Of a stretch of DNA of 64,000 bases, positions 52,598 through 61,361 are shown in pieces; the first letter of the stretch is position 1; each line of letters begins with the position of its first letter. The notes under the pieces were generated by a model. The model did no database searches and was not told the DNA's origin. It saw only the letters and a list, made by a program, of their open reading frames with translations. A program made the position numbers and the translations under genes. Where the stretch lies: NCBI RefSeq assembly GCF_003287955.1, contig NZ_QMKP01000008.1, forward strand, positions 62,001 to 126,000, in the 5' to 3' direction. The stretch comes from Arthrobacter sp. AQ5-06. Lineage in GTDB: Bacteria; Actinomycetota; Actinomycetes; Actinomycetales; Micrococcaceae.

Positions 52598-53297
52598 CGA
52601 TCCACTCCGTTCCGGCCGGCGTCAGCCCGGCCTTCCCGGCGGTGAGTGAGCGCACGCGTTCGGTGGCGGCAGCAAGTTCCTCAGCATCGTCAGGCACTGC
52701 CAGGCGAAGGATGGTGTCCCGTGCACCGTAGCTGGTTTCCGCCATCACAAACCCCGCCGCCCGCAGGTCGTGCTCGAGGCGTCCGGCCACGGTGTGCGGA
52801 ACGGACGCTTCGCAGATCCGGAGGCGGCTCCGCCGGACCAGCGGGGCCCGTTCCAGGGCGGCGGACACCGATTCCGAATAGGCGCGCACCAGTCCACCCG
52901 CGCCCAGCAGGATGCCGCCGAAGTAGCGGACGACGACGGCGCTGACGTCGCTGAGGTCCGTCACTCCCGGCGCGGTTTCCCGCTTGATGATGGCGTCAAG
53001 CATGGGGATGCCGGCGGTGCCGGAGGGCTCGCCGTCGTCGTTGGAGCGCTGGATGTCCCTGTCCGGCCCCAGGACGAAGCCGGAGCAGTGGTGGCGTGCA
53101 TCGTGGAACTCACGGCGCAGGGCGGACACCAGGTCCCGGGCGGTTTCCTCGCTGTCGGCGCGGCGCAGCACCGTGATGAACCTGGAGCGTTTGATCTCGA
53201 GCTCGTGCCGGAAGTCCGGCCCCGACGCGAGGGTGGTGTAGGTGGTGGTCCGGCTGTCTGCGGACTCCATGCCTGGGGTTTCCGCTGTCTGTGCCAC
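52581..53297 (-). CDS. YigZ/IMPACT-family protein
   Basis: 238 residues from GTG 53297. The UPF0029 core is HELEIKRSRFITVLRRADSEETARDLVSALRREFHDARHHCSGFVLG, then SNDDGEPSGTAGIPMLDAI and VVVRYFGGILLGAGGLVRAYSE, with the YigZ C-terminal domain after it. Thought to act near the ribosome. No ribosome binding site precedes the GTG; a TAGACT box lies six bases upstream. Confidence 0.9.
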   Translation of the reverse strand: MAQTAETPGMESADSRTTTYTTLASGPDFRHELEIKRSRFITVLRRADSEETARDLVSALRREFHDARHHCSGFVLGPDRDIQRSNDDGEPSGTAGIPMLDAIIKRETAPGVTDLSDVSAVVVRYFGGILLGAGGLVRAYSESVSAALERAPLVRRSRLRICEASVPHTVAGRLEHDLRAAGFVMAETSYGARDTILRLAVPDDAEELAAATERVRSLTAGKAGLTPAGTEWIDVPLP

Positions 53298-53303
53298 CCG
53301 TTC

Positions 53304-53313
53304 AGTCTAGGCT
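53304..53313. promoter_or_regulatory. Overlapping divergent -10 boxes for yigZ and coaE
   Basis: The ten bases AGTCTAGGCT hold TAGGCT on the plus strand (53308-53313), six bases before coaE GTG 53320, and TAGACT on the minus strand (53309-53304), six bases before yigZ GTG 53297. Both share the central TA. The gap between start codons is 22 bases, so both transcripts must be leaderless. Confidence 0.6.
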
Positions 53314-53319
53314 GGTGGG

Positions 53320-54534
53320 GTGCTGAAGATCGGTTTGACGGGCGGCATCGCCTCAGGGAAGTCAGTGGTTGCCTCACGCCTCGCCGAGCTCGGCGCCGTG
53401 CTGGTGGATGCGGACGCGCTGGCCCGGGACGTGGTTGAGTCGGGAACGCCGGGACTCGCCCGCGTGGTGGAAGCCTTTGGACCGGACATGCTCGACGCCG
53501 GCGGCCGGCTTGATCGCGCCAGGCTGGGCGCCGTGGTCTTTGGCAACCCCGCTCAGCGGGCCGTCCTCAACGGCATCATCCACCCCCTGGTCCGGGCGGC
53601 AGCGGCCGGCATCATTGCCTCAGCTCCGGACGGCGCGATAGTGGTCCAGGACATTCCGCTGCTGGTGGAGACGGGGCAGGGCAGCGGCTTCCATCTCGTC
53701 CTTGTTGTGGACGCACCCGATGACCTCAGGATCGAACGGATGCTCGAACATCGCAGCATGACGGCCGAGCATGCCCGGTCGCGTATGGCGGTCCAGGCCT
53801 CGCGTGAGCAGCGGCTGGCTGCTGCCGACGTGGTGCTGGACAACTCTGGATCACTCGAGGACGTGACGGCACAGGTGGACCGGCTGTGGACGGAGCGGCT
53901 GGTCCCGTTCGCGGAAAATATCGTTCGCGGTGTCAGGGCGGCCAGGACCGGCACCGCAGTATTGTCTGCGCCGCGGGAGGATTGGGCAGCCCAGGCCGCA
54001 CGGCTGGGATCCCGGATCGCGGCCGCAGCACCGGGTGACATCCTGGCGGTGGACCATGTTGGCTCCACGGCCGTGCCCGGCCTGGCAGCCAAGGACGTCA
54101 TAGACCTCCAGGTCACAGTGTCCGATCTCAACGCGGCCGACCGGATCGCACCGCTGCTGGCGGCAGCCGGCTTCCCGGGCGTGCCCGGGGCCGGCTTCGA
54201 CACCCCCAAACCGACGGATCCGGATCCGACGCAGTGGCAGAAGCGCTTCCACGCCAACGCGGACCCAGGCCGCGCCGTGAACGTGCACGTCCGGTCAGTC
54301 GGATCGTCCGGCTGGCGCTACGCGCTGCTCTTCCGCGACTGGCTCAGGAGCGATCCGGAGGCCGCCACCCTGTATGGGGACCATAAGCGCGCTTTGGCCG
54401 AACTGTTTGCGCGCACCAGCGGGACGCGGGCTTACGCGGAAGCGAAAGAGCCGTGGTTCACGGACCTAGCCTGGCCGCGCATGCAGGGCTGGGCCGCCCG
54501 CACGGGGTGGGTGCCGCCGTCGTACATCCCCTGA
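53320..54534 (+). CDS. coaE: Dephospho-CoA kinase fused to a GrpB/UPF0157 domain
   Basis: 404 residues from GTG 53320. Residues 1-200 are the kinase of the last step of CoA synthesis: P-loop LTGGIASGKSVVASRLAELG, DADALARDVVE, IHPLVRAAA and VQDIPLLVETG. Residues 220-404 form a GrpB-type nucleotidyltransferase-like domain (DILAVDHVGSTAVPGLAAKDVIDLQVTV, RAVNVHVRSVGSSGWRYALLFRDWLR). The fusion is common in actinobacteria; the role of the second domain is unproven. Confidence 0.92.
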   Translation: MLKIGLTGGIASGKSVVASRLAELGAVLVDADALARDVVESGTPGLARVVEAFGPDMLDAGGRLDRARLGAVVFGNPAQRAVLNGIIHPLVRAAAAGIIASAPDGAIVVQDIPLLVETGQGSGFHLVLVVDAPDDLRIERMLEHRSMTAEHARSRMAVQASREQRLAAADVVLDNSGSLEDVTAQVDRLWTERLVPFAENIVRGVRAARTGTAVLSAPREDWAAQAARLGSRIAAAAPGDILAVDHVGSTAVPGLAAKDVIDLQVTVSDLNAADRIAPLLAAAGFPGVPGAGFDTPKPTDPDPTQWQKRFHANADPGRAVNVHVRSVGSSGWRYALLFRDWLRSDPEAATLYGDHKRALAELFARTSGTRAYAEAKEPWFTDLAWPRMQGWAARTGWVPPSYIP

Positions 54535-54601
54535 ACTCCCTGCCCCTGAGGCGGGTTGTTCGCCGGTAACAGATCCGGCTTTCACTGTCGGTCCCCGGTT
54601 G

Positions 54602-54607
54602 TAGATT
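54602..54607 (+). promoter_or_regulatory. -10 box of uvrB, leaderless
   Basis: TAGATT, six bases before ATG 54614. Confidence 0.5.
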
Positions 54608-54613
54608 AGATGC

Positions 54614-56713
54614 ATGAGCCTTGCCCAGGAGATCAACCGCGTCGTCGCTCCGTTTGAAGTCATCAGCGAATTCCAGCCGGCAGGTGACCAGCCCGCAGCC
54701 ATCACCGAACTGACGGAGCGGATCAGGAACGGCGAGAAGGACGTTGTCCTGTTGGGTGCCACCGGTACCGGCAAGAGCGCCACCACGGCCTGGCTCATCG
54801 AACAGGTCCAGCGGCCCACTTTGGTGATGGTGCAAAACAAGACCCTGGCCGCCCAGCTCGCCAACGAATTCCGTGAACTGCTGCCCAACAACGCGGTGGA
54901 GTACTTCGTTTCCTACTACGACTACTACCAGCCTGAGGCGTACGTAGCGCAGACGGACACCTTCATCGAGAAGGACTCGTCCGTCAACGAGGAAGTGGAA
55001 CGGCTCCGCCACTCCGCCACCAACGCCCTGCTGACCCGCCGCGACGTCATTGTGGTCGCCACAGTGTCTTGCATCTACGGCCTGGGCACACCGGAAGAGT
55101 ACATTGCCGGCATGGTCACGCTCCGCAAGGGGGCGCAGATGAATCGCGACGACCTGCTCCGGAAATTCGTCTCCATGCAGTACGCGCGCAACGACATGGA
55201 CTTCCACCGGGGGACGTTCCGGGTCCGCGGCGACACCGTGGAAATCATCCCGATGTACGAGGAACTGGCCATCCGGATCGAATTCTTCGGAGACGAGATT
55301 GAGAACATCCATACGCTCCATCCGCTGACTGGCGAACTGATCCGGGACGAAGAGGAAATGTACGTCTTCCCGGCCTCACACTATGTGGCCGGGCCCGAGC
55401 GGATGGCCCGGGCCATCAAGCGGATCGAGGACGAACTCGCCGAACGCCTTGCCGTCCTTGAAGGCCAGAACAAGCTGGTGGAAGCCCAACGGCTCCGGAT
55501 GCGCACCACCTATGACCTTGAAATGATGCAGCAGATGGGCTTCTGCAACGGCATTGAAAACTACTCGTCGCACATTGACGGCCGCGCCCGCGGGACCGCT
55601 CCGCACTGCCTCATCGACTACTTCCCGGACGACTTCCTGCTGGTGATCGACGAATCCCACGTCACCGTGCCGCAGATCGGCGCCATGTACGAGGGCGACA
55701 TGTCCCGCAAGCGGAACCTCGTGGACTTCGGTTTCCGCCTGCCGTCGGCCATGGACAACCGCCCGCTCAAATGGGACGAATTCCTTCAACGTGTAGGCCA
55801 GACGGTCTATCTGTCGGCCACTCCCGGCAAGTACGAACTTGGCAAGGCTGATGGCTTTGTGCAGCAGATCATCCGGCCCACCGGACTGATCGACCCCGAG
55901 GTGGTGGTCAAGCCCACGAAGGGCCAGATCGATGACCTGCTGGGCGAGATCAAGACCCGCACAGCAAAGAACGAACGCGTCCTGGTCACCACACTGACTA
56001 AGCGGATGGCGGAGGACCTCACCGACTACCTGCTGGGCCACGGCATCAAAGTCGAATACCTGCACTCGGACGTGGACACCCTGCGACGGGTTGAACTGCT
56101 CCGGGAACTCCGGATGGGTGTCTTCGACGTCCTGGTGGGAATTAACCTGCTCCGGGAAGGACTGGACTTGCCCGAGGTCTCCCTCGTGAGCATCCTGGAC
56201 GCGGACAAGGAAGGCTTCCTGCGCTCGGCGACTTCGCTGATCCAGACCATCGGCCGTGCTGCCCGCAACGTGTCCGGCCAGGTGCATATGTACGCGGACC
56301 GCATCACCGACTCGATGGCCAAGGCTATCGATGAGACCAACCGGCGCCGCGCCATTCAGGTGGACTACAACACGGAGCGGGGCATCGATCCGCAGCCGCT
56401 GCGGAAGAAGATTGCCGACATTACCGACCAGCTGGCCAAGGAAGACGCCGACACCCAGGAGCTGCTCAACAACAACCGGCTGGCCAAGGGTGCCAAACGT
56501 GGCAAGTCTGCAGCAAAGGGCGCGGCACAGGTCCGCAAGGACGGCCTCGCCGCGGCACCGGCCGAAGACCTCGTGGGCCTCATCGAACAGCTGACAGAGC
56601 AGATGCACGGCGCTGCCGCCGAACTCCAGTTCGAGGTGGCCGCGCGCATCCGGGACGAGGTCAGGGACCTTAAGAAGGAGCTGCGCCAGATGCAGGCGGC
56701 CGGCCACGCCTAG
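54614..56713 (+). CDS. uvrB: Excinuclease ABC subunit B
   Basis: 699 residues. Walker [19 protein letters not shown], the beta-hairpin segment [32 protein letters not shown] box, helicase motifs ([38 protein letters not shown]) and the C-terminal UVR domain that binds UvrC ([24 protein letters not shown]). Central to nucleotide excision repair. No SOS box was evident just upstream. Confidence 0.96.
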   Translation: MSLAQEINRVVAPFEVISEFQPAGDQPAAITELTERIRNGEKDVVLLGATGTGKSATTAWLIEQVQRPTLVMVQNKTLAAQLANEFRELLPNNAVEYFVSYYDYYQPEAYVAQTDTFIEKDSSVNEEVERLRHSATNALLTRRDVIVVATVSCIYGLGTPEEYIAGMVTLRKGAQMNRDDLLRKFVSMQYARNDMDFHRGTFRVRGDTVEIIPMYEELAIRIEFFGDEIENIHTLHPLTGELIRDEEEMYVFPASHYVAGPERMARAIKRIEDELAERLAVLEGQNKLVEAQRLRMRTTYDLEMMQQMGFCNGIENYSSHIDGRARGTAPHCLIDYFPDDFLLVIDESHVTVPQIGAMYEGDMSRKRNLVDFGFRLPSAMDNRPLKWDEFLQRVGQTVYLSATPGKYELGKADGFVQQIIRPTGLIDPEVVVKPTKGQIDDLLGEIKTRTAKNERVLVTTLTKRMAEDLTDYLLGHGIKVEYLHSDVDTLRRVELLRELRMGVFDVLVGINLLREGLDLPEVSLVSILDADKEGFLRSATSLIQTIGRAARNVSGQVHMYADRITDSMAKAIDETNRRRAIQVDYNTERGIDPQPLRKKIADITDQLAKEDADTQELLNNNRLAKGAKRGKSAAKGAAQVRKDGLAAAPAEDLVGLIEQLTEQMHGAAAELQFEVAARIRDEVRDLKKELRQMQAAGHA

Positions 56714-56782
56714 GCCACGCCCGGGCGGCGCCGGCGGTTCATGTTCCCGTGTGTGGGGACGCCTACTGTACAGTTAACGTCA

Positions 56783-56900
56783 CGTAGGGGAGTATCCCGA
56801 GCGCTACGATCGTCAACACGCCAGGCAGAGTTGCCTGGCCGGGCGTAGCGGGCCGCCATTTCAGCACTAAGTGCACAGGCTGGCCGGAGAGACTTACACC
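56783..56900 (+). ncRNA. yybP-ykoY manganese riboswitch upstream of terC
   Basis: Contains the conserved 5' block AGGGGAGTA (near 56786), the internal GTCAACA (56812-56818), paired arms (CCAGGCAGAGTTGCCTGG near 56820) and the closing GAGAGACTTACACC (near 56887), in the order seen in this Mn-sensing class. It precedes a TerC-family gene, the usual partner, by about 30 bases. Loop L3 adenosine placement was judged by eye only. Confidence 0.7.
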
Positions 56901-56930
56901 ATTTCTCTGTACCCTGCGAAAGGCTAACCT

Positions 56931-57959
56931 GTGCCCGAATTACCAGTGTGGTTCGAGGTCGGCTCACTTGTCGTCCTTGGCCTGATCCTCCTCATTGACC
57001 TTCTGCTGGTCGTCCGGCGTCCCCATGAACCTTCCATGAAGGAAGCCGGCCTGTGGGTTGCGTTCTATGTCTCCCTTGCCTTGCTGTTCGCTGGGGCCAT
57101 GTTCTTCTTTACCGGTGCCGAGTTCGGCGGCCAGTTCGTGGCCGGCTGGGTCACTGAATACAGCCTCAGCATCGACAACCTGTTTGTCTTCATCATCATC
57201 ATGGCCCGCTTCTCGGTGCCCCGTAAGTACCAGCAGGAAGTCCTGATGGTGGGCATCATCATCGCCCTGATCCTGCGCGGCATCTTCATCCTCCTCGGCG
57301 CCATCGTGATCGAGCAGTTCAGCTGGGTGTTCTACATCTTTGGCGCGTTCCTGCTCTGGACCGCCTGGAAGCAGGCCCAGGATGAAGGTGAGGACGAAGA
57401 GGACAAGGAAAACCCGCTCATCGCCCGGCTCCGCAAAGTCATCCCCATGTCGGAGAAGTTCGACGGCGGCAAACTGCGCACCACGGTGGACGGCAAGAAG
57501 GTCTTCACCCCCATGCTGATTGTGTTCATCACCATCGGCCTGACCGACCTCCTCTTCGCAGTAGACTCGATTCCCGCGATCTTCGGCCTGACGCAAAGCC
57601 CCTTCATCGTCTTCACCGCCAACCTGTTCGCCCTCATGGGCCTGCGCCAGCTGTACTTCCTGCTGGGTGGCCTGATGAACCGCCTGATCTACCTGAAGCA
57701 CGCTCTGTCCTTCATCCTGGCGTTCATCGGTGTGAAGCTGGTTCTCCACGCCATGCACGTGAACGAACTGCCGTTCATCAACGGCGGCCACCACATCGAA
57801 TGGGCCCCGGAGATTCCGACATTTGTCTCCTTGGCCGTCATCGTGGGCACCATCATCGTTGCCGTGATTGCCAGCCTCCTGAGCTCCAAGGCAAAGACGG
57901 CCCACCTGGACCCCCGCCTCGAGGAAGACGCCAAGAAGAGCTTCAGCGAAACCGAGTAG
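56931..57959 (+). CDS. TerC-family membrane protein, probable metal exporter
   Basis: 342 residues from GTG 56931 after GAAAGG. About nine membrane helices with the family landmarks EYSLSIDNLFVFIIIMARF, FGAFLLWTAWKQAQDEGEDEEDKENP and LTDLLFAVDSIPAIFGLTQSPFIVFTANLFALMGLRQLYFLLGG, which carry conserved Asp residues. Linked proteins export Mn or load metal on secreted enzymes; the riboswitch supports a manganese role. An acidic cytoplasmic loop lies at about 145-160. Confidence 0.87.
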   Translation: MPELPVWFEVGSLVVLGLILLIDLLLVVRRPHEPSMKEAGLWVAFYVSLALLFAGAMFFFTGAEFGGQFVAGWVTEYSLSIDNLFVFIIIMARFSVPRKYQQEVLMVGIIIALILRGIFILLGAIVIEQFSWVFYIFGAFLLWTAWKQAQDEGEDEEDKENPLIARLRKVIPMSEKFDGGKLRTTVDGKKVFTPMLIVFITIGLTDLLFAVDSIPAIFGLTQSPFIVFTANLFALMGLRQLYFLLGGLMNRLIYLKHALSFILAFIGVKLVLHAMHVNELPFINGGHHIEWAPEIPTFVSLAVIVGTIIVAVIASLLSSKAKTAHLDPRLEEDAKKSFSETE

Positions 57960-57980
57960 CGCTTCTTCATACTGCAGGTT

Positions 57981-58024
57981 CCAGCAATCCCGGCCGCAGT
58001 GCGACCGGGATTGCTGGCTTTAAT
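57981..58024 (+). terminator. Terminator after terC
   Basis: CCAGCAATCCCGG (57981-57993) pairs with CCGGGATTGCTGG (58005-58017), followed by CTTTAATT. Confidence 0.8.
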
Positions 58025-58054
58025 TACTCCCTGCGGTAGCGGCCGGCCGAGGAC

Positions 58055-58060
58055 TATGCT
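58055..58060 (+). promoter_or_regulatory. -10 box of the MFS gene, leaderless
   Basis: TATGCT, six bases before ATG 58067. Confidence 0.5.
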
Positions 58061-58066
58061 CTGAAC

Positions 58067-59473
58067 ATGGCCCGCATCCTTATGACCGAAATAGGAGTGC
58101 ACCAGGTGCAACGGCGCACCGTGGTGCTCCTGAGCGCGGCCCAGGTTTTCGGTGGCATCGGCACCGGAGCCACGGTTTCCATTGGTTCCATCCTGGCCGT
58201 GGAACTTTCAGGTTCCACCGTGTGGGCGGGTGCCGTGGCCACGGTTATGACCTTGGGGGCCGCGCTGGCAGCCCTTCCCCTGGCTTCGCTGGCGGACCGC
58301 CGGGGCCGCCGGGCCGGCCAGGTTACGGGGCTTTCCGCAGCCCTGGCAGGCACCGTGCTGATAGTTCTTTCGGTGGTGTCCGGCTTGTTCGTCCTGTTGG
58401 TACTGGGGGCGGTGGGCATCGGGGTGGGCACCGCGGCCAGTCTGCAGGCACGCTTCGCCGCCGTTGACCTTGCGGATGCTGAACACCGTGGCAGGGCGCT
58501 TTCCGCCGTTGTGTGGGCTGTGACGGTCGGCGCCGTGGCCGGACCCAACCTGATCCAACCTGGCACCGTTGTGGGCCTGGCACTCGGTCTGCCGCCCGTC
58601 GCCGGACCGTTCGTGATATCCGCAGCCGGACTCCTGCTGGCCATCGTGCTGCTCTTCGCCGGCCTCAGGCCCGACCCACTCCTGCTCGCCCGGGAAATCG
58701 CCGCCCGGGAGCCCGCCGCCCAGGAACCCACCGCCCAGCCGGCTGGCGGGAATATGCAGGGCACACCGCCAAGGACGGCCAATCAACAAGGCACCCCCGC
58801 GCGCAACGCGGGCGGGGGGTCGCTCGTCCGCGGGCTACGGGCAATCCGTCAGTCCAGGGCGTCCTGGCTGGCGCTTGCCGCCGTCGTCGGAGCGCACGCC
58901 GTGATGGTGGGCGTGATGTCCATGACCCCGCTGCATTTGCAGGAGCTCGTGGCCGGACCGGGTGCCTCCCACGCCGGCCACGCCGCCTCAGGCGATGTCC
59001 TGGTGATCATCGGCTTTACCATCTCCCTGCATATCGCCGGCATGTTCGCGTTGTCGCCGGTCATGGGCTGGCTGACTGACAAGGCGGGCAGGACAGAGAC
59101 CATCATGATCGGCTTCGCCACGCTGATCGCTGCCGTCGCCGTCGCAGGGTTTGGCCAGACGTCCACCGTGGCGGTGGCCGTGGGACTTGTCCTGCTGGGC
59201 ATGGGGTGGTCTGCAGCCACCATTTCCGGCTCCACGCTGCTGGCGGAGAGCGTCCCCCAGGAGTCCCGTGTGGTGGTCCAGGGTGTGTCGGACATGCTGA
59301 TGGGCGCCGCAGGTGCGGTCGGCGGGGCCATCTCCGGCCTGATCCTCAGTTGGGCCGGCTACCTGGGACTGAACATGGCGGGCGGCCTGGTGGGAGCTGC
59401 TGTGCTGACCGCCGCCGTCGTGGCCCTTGTGTCGCGCCGCCGTAGCCCGGTGTCCGGCTCAGCTGCCGGCTGA
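58067..59473 (+). CDS. MFS transporter
   Basis: 468 residues, twelve membrane helices. Loop 2-3 motif LASLADRRGRRAGQVTGL and the second-half loop SPVMGWLTDKAGRTETIM are clear. The central loop (about 215-260) is unusually long and low-complexity, rich in Ala, Gln and Pro (REIAAREPAAQEPTAQPAGG). Likely export of small hydrophobic molecules. ATG 58082 is an alternative start. Its end overlaps the converging peptidase gene by 15 bases. Confidence 0.85.
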   Translation: MARILMTEIGVHQVQRRTVVLLSAAQVFGGIGTGATVSIGSILAVELSGSTVWAGAVATVMTLGAALAALPLASLADRRGRRAGQVTGLSAALAGTVLIVLSVVSGLFVLLVLGAVGIGVGTAASLQARFAAVDLADAEHRGRALSAVVWAVTVGAVAGPNLIQPGTVVGLALGLPPVAGPFVISAAGLLLAIVLLFAGLRPDPLLLAREIAAREPAAQEPTAQPAGGNMQGTPPRTANQQGTPARNAGGGSLVRGLRAIRQSRASWLALAAVVGAHAVMVGVMSMTPLHLQELVAGPGASHAGHAASGDVLVIIGFTISLHIAGMFALSPVMGWLTDKAGRTETIMIGFATLIAAVAVAGFGQTSTVAVAVGLVLLGMGWSAATISGSTLLAESVPQESRVVVQGVSDMLMGAAGAVGGAISGLILSWAGYLGLNMAGGLVGAAVLTAAVVALVSRRRSPVSGSAAG

Positions 59474-60838
59474 GCCGGCAACCGAGCGCACCATACCCAG
59501 CAGGCGCCCGAAAATGGCCTCGCCGTCGTCGGCTATGCCGTCATGGTGGAAGTCGGCCGTCTCCCATACCTGGAGTCCGCGCACTGCAGCCGCTGTTACC
59601 AGGGACAGACTGCTGTCCACGTAAATGTCGTCCTGGTAAACCGCGGCGGCTGCTGGCACGCTGTTCGCGGCCAGCTGCGTGTGGTCATACAGCGGCTTCC
59701 AGTCCGTCTTGGCGGCCAGCAGATGGGCCACCTGCCGCAGTGGCACCAATGCGGCATCCTGCTCGAAGTACCACGGGTACACCATCTCGCCGGTCAGCAG
59801 CAGCGGCTCCGCATCCGGGCGGAATGCCGGATTTTCCTGCAGCACACGCCAGCCAGACCAGTCGGTCGCCTGTCCCTGCGCATAGATTGACTCATGAAGC
59901 AGGGCATAGAGCGGGTTCGCCAGGCGGGACACGATGCCCTGGACCTGCTCCAGGAAGGCATCGGAGAGCCTGTCCCCATTTGGCGTCTCAGTAAAGGCGT
60001 CCTCCAGCAGGTAGTGCAGGCCGTCCACCCGCGTGTTTCCGCCCAGGAAGGAGCCCACCATCTGGAACCGTTCCGCCGTGAGCGGGCCGCCGTCGGGAAG
60101 GAACTCCTCGGTCTGCCGCAGGTGCGATGCGATCGCATTCACTGTCCGGCGGTCCTCCGGATACCAGCTGAAGTACTCAGTGTTGCGGGCCGCAACGCGC
60201 GCGAACGTGGCGCGGTAGACGTCGTCGGCATGGCCGGCGAGCGGCGCCAGTCCGCCCGTGATGAGGGCTTCCTTCAGCCCGTCCGGGGCAAAAGACAGGT
60301 ACGTCAGAGCGCAGAATCCCCCGTAGCTTTGGCCGTAGATGCTCCAGGGGCCGGAGCCGAGCGCCGCCCGGATGAGCTCCGCGTCGGCCACGATGGAATC
60401 CGCACGGAAATGCTCAAGGTACGCAGCCTGAGCCTCGGCCGTATCACGCGCAGGCAGCGTGTTCCGGTCAATGGGAGTCGAAAGCCCGGTGCCGCGCTGG
60501 TCCAGCATCAGGATCCGGAAGTCCCGGGCCGCAGCTTTGCTCCAGCCGCTCAGCGAAGCCAGCCGGTTGCCGCGGCCGCCCGGCCCGCCCTGGAGGAACA
60601 GCAGCCAGGGAAGCTCTTCGGCTTCATCCTGAGTGTGGGCCGACGAGACGTACTCACGGGCGAAGACGGTGATGGTCTCGGCGGCGCCGTCGCCGGTCGC
60701 TGGCGCGAAGTGGTCCAAGGGAACGGTGAAGTAGTGCTCGGCGGTGCGCATGCCCCGAAATTCGTGCCGGGCCTTCACAAAATGCGGGACAGGGGTGCGC
60801 GTTTGCGTGGTTTGAGAGGAAGCGTCCCGCTCAGCCAC
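59459..60838 (-). CDS. S33-family peptidase (proline iminopeptidase-like)
   Basis: 459 residues from GTG 60838 (TTG 60865 is an alternative). Alpha/beta hydrolase fold with HYFTVPLDHFAPA, LFLQGGPGGRGNRLA (HGGPG-like oxyanion block), LMLDQRGTGLSTPID, the elbow WSIYGQSYGGFCALTYLS (Ser in GQSYGG) and the C-terminal His in ADFHHDGI. It removes N-terminal proline or similar residues from peptides. The start overlaps the GNAT stop by eight bases, so translation is probably coupled. Confidence 0.85.
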   Translation of the reverse strand: MAERDASSQTTQTRTPVPHFVKARHEFRGMRTAEHYFTVPLDHFAPATGDGAAETITVFAREYVSSAHTQDEAEELPWLLFLQGGPGGRGNRLASLSGWSKAAARDFRILMLDQRGTGLSTPIDRNTLPARDTAEAQAAYLEHFRADSIVADAELIRAALGSGPWSIYGQSYGGFCALTYLSFAPDGLKEALITGGLAPLAGHADDVYRATFARVAARNTEYFSWYPEDRRTVNAIASHLRQTEEFLPDGGPLTAERFQMVGSFLGGNTRVDGLHYLLEDAFTETPNGDRLSDAFLEQVQGIVSRLANPLYALLHESIYAQGQATDWSGWRVLQENPAFRPDAEPLLLTGEMVYPWYFEQDAALVPLRQVAHLLAAKTDWKPLYDHTQLAANSVPAAAAVYQDDIYVDSSLSLVTAAAVRGLQVWETADFHHDGIADDGEAIFGRLLGMVRSVAGSAGS

Positions 60839-61331
60839 GGATGGACGCTGCCGATCGGGTGCCAAAGCTCTCCAGGGCGTCGCCGGTCAGCCGGAATGTG
60901 GACCAGCCATCCAGGGTGCGGGCGCCGAGGTTGCGGTAGAAGTTGATGGACGGCTCGTTCCAGTCCAGGACGCTCCACTCAATCCGGGCGTAGCCGTTGT
61001 CGACGGCGGTGGCGGCCAGGTGCTTCAGGAGCGCCTTGCCGTGGCCCTCGCCGCGGGCGTGCGGGCTGACGTAGAGGTCTTCCAGATAGATGCCGTGGAC
61101 GCCTTCCCACGTGGAGTAGTTCAGGAACCAGAGTGCGAATCCCTGGACCTCGCCCGCACTGTTCTCAGCCATCGTGGCAAACACGCGCGGGTTCTCGCCG
61201 AACAGGACCTCAGCCAGCATTTCCGGGGTGTTGCGGACAGCGTCCGGCTCCTTCTCGTAGATGGCCAGTTCGTGGATCATCTGCAGGATGGCGGGGACGT
61301 CTTGCCGGGTGGCGGGGCGGATTACACTCAT
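60831..61331 (-). CDS. GNAT acetyltransferase, spermidine/diamine type
   Basis: 166 residues. Markers are IRPATRQDVPAILQMIHELAIYEKEPD, ALWFLNYSTWEGVHGIYLEDLYVSPHARGEGHGKALLKHLA (acetyl-CoA loop RGEGHG) and WSVLDWNEPSINFYRNLGA, typical of polyamine/thialysine acetyltransferases. First gene of a unit with the S33 peptidase. Confidence 0.88.
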   Translation of the reverse strand: MSVIRPATRQDVPAILQMIHELAIYEKEPDAVRNTPEMLAEVLFGENPRVFATMAENSAGEVQGFALWFLNYSTWEGVHGIYLEDLYVSPHARGEGHGKALLKHLAATAVDNGYARIEWSVLDWNEPSINFYRNLGARTLDGWSTFRLTGDALESFGTRSAASIRG

Positions 61332-61337
61332 GGTCCG

Positions 61338-61343
61338 AGTTTA
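61338..61343 (-). promoter_or_regulatory. -10 box of the GNAT/S33 unit, leaderless
   Basis: TAAACT on the minus strand, six bases before ATG 61331. Confidence 0.45.
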
Positions 61344-61361
61344 CTAGCGGGGCCGTGATCC

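Noticed and set aside
55376-56707. 443-codon minus-strand frame over uvrB
   Set aside because: Antisense shadow; no start context or domain.
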